From NCBI RefSeq assembly GCF_900114355.1, contig NZ_FOSS01000001.1:124001-188000 (forward strand): DNA of 64,000 bases, given 5' to 3'. This document shows, one piece after another, positions 58,007 through 64,000 of this stretch. This stretch comes from Lysobacter sp. cf310. GTDB taxonomy: Bacteria > Pseudomonadota > Gammaproteobacteria > Xanthomonadales > Xanthomonadaceae. The first letter of the stretch is position 1. Each line of letters opens with the position of its first letter. The translations under genes were made by a program, and so were the position numbers. The notes below the pieces were generated by a model. The model did no database searches. It saw nothing but the letters and a program-made list of their open reading frames with translations, and was not told the origin of the DNA.

Positions 58007-59215
58007 ATGCGCAAGTTCAGTATGTCGGTTATCGCTGCGACGGCAGCCATGCTGGTTTCCGGTGCGGCCCTCGCCGCCGACGACCTCGCCCCCGCGTTGA
58101 AGTCGGCCATGCAGCGCGACCTCGGGCTCTCCGGTGCCCAGCTGGCCCAATACCTCAAGGCCGAACGTTTGGCCGGACAACAGGAAAAATCCGCGGAAAG
58201 GCAGTTGGGCCGCAACTTCGCCGGCGCCTGGCTGGAACGCAAGGCCGACGGCTCCTTCGGCTTCGTAGCCGCCAGCACTTCGGCCAAGGGCAAGGTCGAC
58301 GGCGTCGAAACGCGGCAGGCCCGTTACAGCCTGGCCGCGCTGAACTCCGCCAAGGGCCAGCTCGACGGCCAGCTCGCTCGCAGCGCCAGGGCGCCGAAGG
58401 GCGTGTACAGCTGGGCGGTGGACCTGCCCAGCAACAGCGTGGTCCTCGGCGTCGCTCCGGGCGCGGAAGAGGCCGCCGTCGATTTCGTCGCACGCAGCGG
58501 CATCGATGCGAGCACCGTGCGTTTCGAAACCCTCAATGAAGCGCCGCAACGCCGTATCGCGGTGCAGGGCGGCCGCGGCTACCTGCGCGATCCGGGCGAC
58601 GGCTACCTGTACGCCTGCTCGGTTGGCTTCAGCGTGACCCAGGGCAGCACCCCGGGCTTCGCCACGGCCGGTCACTGCGGCACCACAGGCGAAGTCGTCT
58701 ATCACGAAGTCTCGCAATGGACGCCGGGCGTACGCATCGGTTCATTCGCTTCCTCCACGATGCCCAATGGCAATCAGACCGGGCCCGACCGCGGCTGGGT
58801 CAAGGTGGACAGCACCCACACGCTGTCGCCCAGCGTCTACGGTTACGGCAGCGGCGACGTCAACGTGCGCGGCAGTACCGAAGCCGCAGTGGGCGCCGCG
58901 CTGTGCCGTTCCGGGCGCACCAGCGGCTGGCGTTGCGGTGCGATCCGCAGCAAGAACATGACCGTGTCCTACGTGGACGATGCGGGCAATCCGGACGGCA
59001 CCGTGACCGGCCTGACCCAGACCACCGCATGCGCGGAGGGCGGAGATTCCGGCGGCTCCTTCATCACCGGCGTCGGCCAGGCCCAGGGCGTGCTGTCGGG
59101 CGGCAGCGGCAGCTGCAAGGGCCGTCAGGGCCGGACCGGCGGCGGCAACAGCTACTTCACGCCGATCAACCCCATCCTCAGCACCTACTCCCTGACCCTG
59201 CGCACCAGCCCCTGA
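58007..59215 (+). CDS. Secreted alpha-lytic-type serine protease (S1E)
   Basis: 402-aa prepro-protease. A signal peptide (about 1-23, AAMLVSGAALAA), then a pro region of about 165 residues (foldase-type Pro_Al_protease) and a mature domain of about 200. The catalytic triad is H223 (TAGHCG), D261 (GPDRGWVKV) and S348 (GGDSGGS). Three cysteine pairs are as in alpha-lytic protease (ACSVGF/GHCG, ALCRSGRTSGWRCG, TACAEGGD/GSCKG). RGSTEAAVGAALCRSGRTSG is nearly identical to the Lysobacter enzyme. Residue 190 (chymotrypsin numbering) is Ala and 213 is Leu instead of Met, which would widen the S1 pocket. Secreted for predation or nutrient release. Confidence 0.97.
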   Translation: MRKFSMSVIAATAAMLVSGAALAADDLAPALKSAMQRDLGLSGAQLAQYLKAERLAGQQEKSAERQLGRNFAGAWLERKADGSFGFVAASTSAKGKVDGVETRQARYSLAALNSAKGQLDGQLARSARAPKGVYSWAVDLPSNSVVLGVAPGAEEAAVDFVARSGIDASTVRFETLNEAPQRRIAVQGGRGYLRDPGDGYLYACSVGFSVTQGSTPGFATAGHCGTTGEVVYHEVSQWTPGVRIGSFASSTMPNGNQTGPDRGWVKVDSTHTLSPSVYGYGSGDVNVRGSTEAAVGAALCRSGRTSGWRCGAIRSKNMTVSYVDDAGNPDGTVTGLTQTTACAEGGDSGGSFITGVGQAQGVLSGGSGSCKGRQGRTGGGNSYFTPINPILSTYSLTLRTSP

Positions 59216-59240
59216 TCGACACGAGACACGCGTCGATTCG

Positions 59241-59263
59241 AGCGCCCCGGTTTCCGGGGCGCT
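59241..59263 (+). terminator. Intrinsic terminator of the protease gene
   Basis: AGCGCCCCGG, loop TTT, CCGGGGCGCT, then TTTA, 25 bases after the stop. Confidence 0.8.
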
Positions 59264-59308
59264 TTTACATGGGCGAAGAGGCGACGGCGAAGCGTGTGGC
59301 CACGCGGA

Positions 59309-59764
59309 TCAGTTCGAAACCGAAACCCCGCCTGGCTGCTCCGCCAGCCACTTGCTCCAGTGGTACAGCGCCAGGCCCACGCCTTCGGACGCCTTGTCGC
59401 TGACACGGGTGATCGGCATCGCCTCTATCCAGGCGGCGTTCGACAGCTCCTGCAAGGTGCTCTCGGGCGCCTGGCAGAAGCCCATGTGCCAACGATCGAA
59501 CTGCCGTTGCGCCACAGGGCCGTGCAAGAGTTCGGCCAGATCCCGATGCGCACGCGCGTTGCGGATGCGCTCGTAGACCTGATTCAGGCCGGCCGCCTCG
59601 CCTTCGATGTACTGAAAGAAGCGCCCGTCGTGATGAAACAGCACGCCGGTCACGCCCACCGCGGCGTTGAACACGCGCGCGTCCACCAGCAAGGCGTCGA
59701 GTTCCGGGGACGACAGCAGCCGCGCGGCGGTGCTGCGGTAGGCGATGGCGACGAGATCGGTCAT
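59309..59764 (-). CDS. BLUF domain blue-light sensor
   Basis: 151-aa single-domain BLUF protein that would bind FAD and respond to blue light. The key residues are present: Y9 in AIAYRST, N33 (ARVFNAAVGVTGVLF), Q51 (FFQYIEG), and W92/M94 in RWHMGF, equivalent to the AppA Trp/Met. About 55 residues after the core form the usual C-terminal helices. There is no attached output domain, so it must act through a partner. It is convergent with the protease gene and has an ATG at 59764. Confidence 0.94.
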   Translation of the reverse strand: MTDLVAIAYRSTAARLLSSPELDALLVDARVFNAAVGVTGVLFHHDGRFFQYIEGEAAGLNQVYERIRNARAHRDLAELLHGPVAQRQFDRWHMGFCQAPESTLQELSNAAWIEAMPITRVSDKASEGVGLALYHWSKWLAEQPGGVSVSN

Positions 59765-59888
59765 GCGATTACCCTAGCACGCGCAAGAATTGGCCCGCGC
59801 ACGAGCGCGATCGCCGAAGCGCAGCCTCTCCCTGCCCACGTCGATCGCTAGACGCGGACGCAGGATCGATGCGCAAGCCGCATCCGCT

Positions 59889-60203
59889 TCACAACGCCGC
59901 CTGCTGCAGCAACTTCGCCACTTCCAGGGCCTGCGCCTTGGTCAGCCGGTACGGCACCATGCTGATCGCCAGCGGCGCCTTGGACACCACCGACAGCGCT
60001 ACGAAGTTCTGTCCGTCGGAGTCCTCCATGCGGATCACGTTGAGCGTCTGCGAGGTGAACGCGCCTCCGGTCAATTCGACCTTGCCCACTTCGCGCTTGA
60101 TGGTACCGCCCAGCAGCGCACCGGTGAGACTGCCGCTGCGCACGTAGCGCAGCAGGAAGTAAGCGACGATCCCGAAAAACAAGATAGGAAACACGTAATC
60201 CAT
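59889..60203 (-). CDS. Membrane-anchored small protein, 104 aa
   Basis: MDYVFPILFFGIVAYFLLRYV is a single N-terminal helix; the remainder (GSLTGALLGGTIKREVGKVELTG, then RMEDSDGQNFVALSVVSKAP) is soluble. The ATG at 60203 is chosen because upstream residues are charged and unlikely to precede a membrane helix. Family not recognised. The 180 bases to the next gene hold no obvious feature. Confidence 0.65.
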   Translation of the reverse strand: MDYVFPILFFGIVAYFLLRYVRSGSLTGALLGGTIKREVGKVELTGGAFTSQTLNVIRMEDSDGQNFVALSVVSKAPLAISMVPYRLTKAQALEVAKLLQQAAL

Positions 60204-60383
60204 TCGACCCTCGTTTTTTGCTTGTCCTTGCACGCCTCGGTGCGATTCGCGTCGCGCCGCCGCTTTCTTGGCCCGCTGTTGGGCCTAGTGACGCCTCAAG
60301 CCCGCGCCGATCTACAGCGCGTCGATTGAATTGGCCTGGAAACGCGTCGCAATCCTACTTCCCGTCCCCGCGGCCATGACCGC

Positions 60384-60752
60384 TTACATCTGCCAGTTCG
60401 CCTTCGACACAATGCGCCGACCCGCCAGGGTCAGCACCGCCTCGGTTTCGGTCATGACCAGCGTGAACGAGGGAATGCCGGGGGCTTCGTCCGTAGCGGT
60501 GTAGCGCAGCTTGAGACGCTTGCGCTGGGTATCGAATTCCTCGACGCGCACCCGCTGCCTGGGCACCGCCTGCCCCTTATCGCCAGGCTGATAGAGGAAG
60601 ACGCTTCCGATCACGGGGCGTTTGTCGTAGCCGACTTCCAGATTCAGCGAGTACCCGTCGCCGTCGAACAGCAGGGATGAGGTGGCATGCGCGAGGCGCG
60701 CGGGCGCGAAGGCCAGCACCAAGGCGGCAAGCAGAGCGAGCAATGCCTTCAT
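60384..60752 (-). CDS. Secreted protein of unknown function, 122 aa
   Basis: Sec signal peptide (ALLALLAALVLAFAPARLAHA) from the ATG at 60752, then a compact beta-rich sequence (SSLLFDGDGYSLNLEVGYDKRPVIGSVFLYQPG) ending IVSKANWQM. No cysteine in the mature part. I do not recognise the family. It may be co-transcribed with the 104-aa membrane protein. Confidence 0.65.
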   Translation of the reverse strand: MKALLALLAALVLAFAPARLAHATSSLLFDGDGYSLNLEVGYDKRPVIGSVFLYQPGDKGQAVPRQRVRVEEFDTQRKRLKLRYTATDEAPGIPSFTLVMTETEAVLTLAGRRIVSKANWQM

Positions 60753-60828
60753 GGATGTATTCCTAGCCCTCCGTGGGAAGGCCAATCCTAACGCGCGACG
60801 CGGTCTGCCCGCCTGCGCGCCGCCAAAG

Positions 60829-60855
60829 AAAAAGGCCGGCGATGCCGGCCTTTTT
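60829..60855 (-). terminator. Bidirectional terminator beside rhlE
   Basis: AAAAAGGCCGGC, loop GAT, GCCGGCCTTTTT. It lies 20 bases after the rhlE stop (minus strand) and has an A/T run on each side. Confidence 0.85.
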
Positions 60856-60874
60856 CATCGACGCTGCGAAACGC

Positions 60875-62206
60875 TTACGCGCCTTCGCGACGCTGGCCGT
60901 TGCCCGAACCCGAGCGGCCGCCGCTGCGGTGCTGCGGACCGGCGTGGGCGTGGCGCGGAGCCGGCTTGCCGTGCGGACGGTGGGCCGGCTTGCGCGGGCC
61001 GTTGTTGCCGCCCGGACGCTGACCGCCGGGGCGACGCGCGCCCGGGGCGTCGGAACCCATGCGGATCGGACGGCTGGGCTCGAAGCCTTCGACCGTGACC
61101 ATCTGGATGTCGTCCTTGAGGATGCGCTGGATCTGGCGCAGCAGGCCGCCTTCGTCCGGCGACACCAGCGACAGGGCTTCGCCGGTCGCGCCGTTGCGGC
61201 CGGTGCGGCCGATGCGGTGCACGTAGTCCTCGGCCACCATCGGCAGGTCGAAGTTGATCACCAGCGGCAGGCTGGGGATGTCCAGACCGCGTGCGGCGAC
61301 GTCGGTGGCGACCAGCACGCGGGCCTTGTTGGCCTTGAAGTCGCGCAGGGCTTTCTGGCGCTGGGCCTGGCTCTTGTTGCCGTGGATGGCGACGGCCTTG
61401 AAGCCGGCGTCTTCCAGCTGTTCGGCCAGGCGGTTGCAGCCGTGCTTGGTACGGCCGAACACCAGCACCTGGTCGGTGCTGCGCTCGGCGAGGATGCGCA
61501 CCAGCAGGTCGCGCTTGCGGCCGCCGTCGACCGGATGCGCCTTGTGGGCGATGGTGTCGGCGATGGTGTTGTTGGCCGCGACCTGGACCTGCTGCGGCTC
61601 GCGCATGAACTCCAGCGCGAGCTTCTTGATCTCGGTTTCGAAGGTGGCCGAGAACAGCATGGTCTGACGCTGCGGCGGCACGCGGCCGAGGATGCGCTTG
61701 ATCGCGGGCAGGAAGCCCATGTCGAGCATGCGATCGGCCTCGTCCAGGACCAGGATTTCGATCGCGTCGAGCTTGGCGGTGCCGCGCTCCATGTGATCGA
61801 TCAGGCGGCCCGGGGTGGCGACCAGCACGTCGACGCCGCGACGCAGCATGTCGACCTGCGGGCCCATGCCGGCGCCGCCGTAGATCGAACAGATGCTCAG
61901 GCGCAGATGCTTGGCGTAGCTGCGCAGGCTGTCGTTGACCTGCACCGCCAGTTCGCGGGTCGGCACCAGCACCAGCGCGCGCGGCTTGCGCGGGCCGTTG
62001 CTGCCGGTGAGCTTGGACAGGCGGTTGAGCAGCGGCAGGCCGAACGCGGCGGTCTTGCCGGTACCGGTCTGGGCGCCGCCCAGCAGATCGTGACCGGCCA
62101 TGGCCAGCGGGATCGCTTCGGCCTGGATCGGGGTCGGGGTGTTGTAATTCTGCTCGACGAGCGCGCGCAGCAACGCGGGCGCAAGCCCGAGGGATTCAAA
62201 CGTCAT
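60875..62206 (-). CDS. rhlE: DEAD-box RNA helicase RhlE
   Basis: 443 aa. The helicase core is complete: Q motif (NTPTPIQAEAIPL), AQTGTGKTAAF, PTRELA, DEADRMLDMGF, SATF, HGNKSQAQR, and HRIGRTGR. The C-terminal tail is basic and low complexity (GGNNGPRKPAHRPHGKPAPR, then HAGPQHRSGGRSG), as in RhlE proteins, probably an RNA-binding extension. Role in ribosome assembly and mRNA decay, often cold-induced. The ATG at 62206 follows GGAG by 8 bases. Confidence 0.95.
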   Translation of the reverse strand: MTFESLGLAPALLRALVEQNYNTPTPIQAEAIPLAMAGHDLLGGAQTGTGKTAAFGLPLLNRLSKLTGSNGPRKPRALVLVPTRELAVQVNDSLRSYAKHLRLSICSIYGGAGMGPQVDMLRRGVDVLVATPGRLIDHMERGTAKLDAIEILVLDEADRMLDMGFLPAIKRILGRVPPQRQTMLFSATFETEIKKLALEFMREPQQVQVAANNTIADTIAHKAHPVDGGRKRDLLVRILAERSTDQVLVFGRTKHGCNRLAEQLEDAGFKAVAIHGNKSQAQRQKALRDFKANKARVLVATDVAARGLDIPSLPLVINFDLPMVAEDYVHRIGRTGRNGATGEALSLVSPDEGGLLRQIQRILKDDIQMVTVEGFEPSRPIRMGSDAPGARRPGGQRPGGNNGPRKPAHRPHGKPAPRHAHAGPQHRSGGRSGSGNGQRREGA

Positions 62207-62760
62207 GTGGAACTCCAAGTACTAAGGATCCGCGGACCGGAGTCGCGGAGTCACTCGGAGCGTTCCCTAGAACCGCGCTGCGAGTAATCGAAATGACGGT
62301 GCCGGATGCTCCGGACCGTGTCGGCGCTACGAAAGACGTGCGGGATAAAGCCGATCGCCTAAGAGCATTGGGCTCTTGCGATGCGGCGGGCAACCTGGGA
62401 AACGTACCCCTTGCGGGGAGGCAGCCGTGCGCTGAACAGGCGGCACTGTACGCGAAAGCCGCCGCTACCGCCAGCGCTAAATTCTTGTCGGGCTTGGAAA
62501 AACGTGCGCGGCCGGCGCGGCCCCGAGCGGACGGGCGCCGGCCCGCCAGCGTGCCTGCCGGCCGTACAGGGGGCTCCACGGCCCCCTAGCGCTGGCACCG
62601 CCCCGCCTCCTCCAGAGCGGCCGCGGCGCAAGCTAAATGCACGCTAAATACTCACTGAATGTGCTACAGAGGCGGCGTCGCCGCAGGACGCGAGCCACCG
62701 CTGGCTGCGACGCCGCCCGACCTTGCCCGATCTTCCCCCAATCGGTTTCAGGAGGCTTTC
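62207..62760. other. 554-base gap between divergent rhlE and autotransporter genes
   Basis: No gene supported. It carries the long leader of rhlE on the minus strand, with the hyphenated palindrome CCGCGGACCGGAG...CTCCG-type near 62229-62250. An AT-richer patch at 62632-62670 (gctaaatgcacgctaaatactc) may contain the autotransporter promoter; GCTAAAT occurs three times in this gap. AGGAGG at 62750-62755 precedes the autotransporter ATG. Confidence 0.5.
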
Positions 62761-64000
62761 ATGGATGTCGCGCCCGTCGGCCGACCGCATGCGCTGGCCA
62801 TCGCCATCGTCGCCGCGCTGTTCGCCCTACCCCCGCTCACCGCCCGTGCGACTTGCACGCCCGCGCCCACCTCCGGCGACGACATCATCAACTGCGACGG
62901 CAGCGCGCCCGATCCCACGCCCTCGCTGGTCCTCAGCGGTGGCGGCAGCGACCGCGTCACGGTGACGGGCGGCACGATCAGCGGCGTGGTCACCTTCGGC
63001 ACCCGCAACGACGGCTTCAGCATCAGCGACGGCATCGTCGGCGGCCTGATCGACCAGGGCTCGGGCCAGGACAGTTTCAGCATGACCGGCGGCACCATCC
63101 AGGCCCTGGATCAGGGCGCCGATCGCGACACCGCGGTGATCCGCGGCGGCCGCATCATCGGCGCGTTCAACGAAGGCGACGTGGTCGACATGAGCGGCGG
63201 GCGGATCGGCTCGGTCAATCTGCGCGTCGGCGACAACATCATGAACATGAGCGGCGGCAGCATCGACGGCGTGCTCAACGCCGAGCAAGGCAACGACCTG
63301 CTCAACCTCAGCGGCAGCGCCGCGATCGGCGGCAACGTCGACTTCGGCAACGGCAACAACACCCTCAACATAGCCGGCGGCAGCGTCGCCGGCAGCCTGC
63401 TCACCGGCGCCGGCAGCGACGCCTTGAGCTGGGCCAACGCGGGCACGGTCGGCGGCAGCATCTCGCTGGGCGCGGGCAACGACAGCGCCGCGCTACGCAA
63501 TCTGACGGCGGCGGCGATCGCCGAGGTCGATGCCTTCGATGGCGGCGCCGGCTCGGACCGCCTGCTGTTCGCCAACGCCACGGTCGCCGGCGTGTCGCGG
63601 CTGCGCAATTGGGAAACCCTGGACCTCAACACCGGCACCCGTCTCACGCTCGATGCGGACCTGGTGCTCGGCGACGCCGGCACCGGCGGCGGCGCCCTCA
63701 ACATCGACGCCACCAGCACCCTGCTGGTCAGCGGCGCGCGCTCGTTGCGGCCGTTCGGCGCCGGCCAGTTCGGCAACCTCAACAACGCCGGCTACATCGA
63801 TCTCGGCGTCGGCGGCGCGGTCGCCGGCGACAGCCTCACGGTGATCGGCAACTACATCGGCAACGGCGGGCAGTTGCATCTGCAGACCGTATTGGGCGCC
63901 GACAACTCGGCCTCCGACAAACTGGTGATCTCCAACGGCCTGGCCAGCGGCAGCACCTCGATGCGGGTGACCAACCTCGGCGGCAGCGGTGCGCAGACCC
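62761..64000 (+). CDS. Autotransporter, 5' part (runs off the window)
   Basis: Open frame of at least 413 codons from the ATG at 62761 (AGGAGG 6 bases before) to the window end. A signal peptide (HALAIAIVAALFALPPLTARA) is followed by a short cysteine pair (TCTPAP, INCDG). A passenger domain of beta-helix type comes next: repeated turns such as LSGGGSDRVTVTGGTISG, MTGGTI, MSGGRIGSV and MSGGSIDGV, spaced about 20 residues. The last part (YIGNGGQLHLQTVLGADNSASDKLVISNG, TSMRVTNLGGSGAQT) is the typical pertactin-like stem before the beta-barrel. The barrel itself lies beyond the window. It is a surface or secreted adhesin-like protein; substrate or target unknown. Confidence 0.9.
   Translation, partial: MDVAPVGRPHALAIAIVAALFALPPLTARATCTPAPTSGDDIINCDGSAPDPTPSLVLSGGGSDRVTVTGGTISGVVTFGTRNDGFSISDGIVGGLIDQGSGQDSFSMTGGTIQALDQGADRDTAVIRGGRIIGAFNEGDVVDMSGGRIGSVNLRVGDNIMNMSGGSIDGVLNAEQGNDLLNLSGSAAIGGNVDFGNGNNTLNIAGGSVAGSLLTGAGSDALSWANAGTVGGSISLGAGNDSAALRNLTAAAIAEVDAFDGGAGSDRLLFANATVAGVSRLRNWETLDLNTGTRLTLDADLVLGDAGTGGGALNIDATSTLLVSGARSLRPFGAGQFGNLNNAGYIDLGVGGAVAGDSLTVIGNYIGNGGQLHLQTVLGADNSASDKLVISNGLASGSTSMRVTNLGGSGAQT

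Overview
The window is very GC-rich (about 70% by eye), dense in genes, and carries gene orders typical of Gammaproteobacteria. It most likely comes from a Lysobacter-like member of the Xanthomonadaceae. The evidence is the lpxB-rnhB-dnaE-accA run, the maf-rng-yhdP-tldD and leuS-lptE-holA-nadD-rsfS(-rlmH) clusters, several TTG/GTG starts, dispersed palindromic repeats of the xanthomonad kind, and a secreted alpha-lytic-type protease, the hallmark enzyme of Lysobacter. Genus is an inference, since no rRNA or tRNA gene was found.

Layout. 1-7.8 kb: lipid A synthesis (lpxB), RNase HII, a YkvA/DUF1232-like protein, the replicative polymerase alpha subunit and acetyl-CoA carboxylase alpha. 7.8-9.5 kb: a visibly less GC-rich patch with two tandem membrane-anchored paralogues that look like catalytically degenerate GT51 peptidoglycan transglycosylases, plus a DUF6881 gene. 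9.5-13.1 kb: an OYE-type flavin oxidoreductase, tilS, xseB, ispA. 13.1-14.1 kb: about 1 kb of stacked repeats with no gene. 14.1-25.4 kb: DUF4870, pmbA, darP with a truncated darP-like neighbour, tldD, yhdP, a 144-bp tandem array, rng, maf. 25.4-28.1 kb: SIMPL protein, a 53-aa proline-rich protein, TonB, rlmH. 28.2-36 kb: a Tat-exported PhoX-like protein lying between rlmH and rsfS, then rsfS-nadD-holA-lptE-leuS.

36-43.6 kb: a CHASE3-GAF-GGDEF cyclase, a tiny secreted protein, an amidohydrolase coupled to a murein endopeptidase-like gene, SemiSWEET, a three-gene membrane/XRE/DUF998 operon with a visible promoter and palindromic operator, CnoX, and a hotdog protein. 43.8-55.8 kb: a Ser/Thr kinase fused to a formylglycine-generating-enzyme-like domain, DUF502, a PQQ-type sugar dehydrogenase, a queuosine-precursor transporter, a DUF885 peptidase-like protein, a LysM-FecR protein coupled to a CHASE2-GGDEF cyclase, and an orphan helical protein. 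55.9-64 kb: pseudouridine synthase, RIO kinase, alpha-lytic-type protease, BLUF photosensor, two small envelope proteins, rhlE, and the 5' part of an autotransporter that runs off the window.

Most of the window is core housekeeping: envelope assembly, tRNA and ribosome maturation, replication and fatty acid synthesis. Between these blocks lie signalling genes (two diguanylate cyclases, two kinases, BLUF, XRE), secreted or surface proteins, and repeat-rich spacers. The spacers are notable: at least five families of palindromic or tandem repeats occur, one supplies the ribosome-binding region of yhdP, and one two-part hairpin element sits at the 3' end of both rnhB and leuS in the same orientation relative to the gene.
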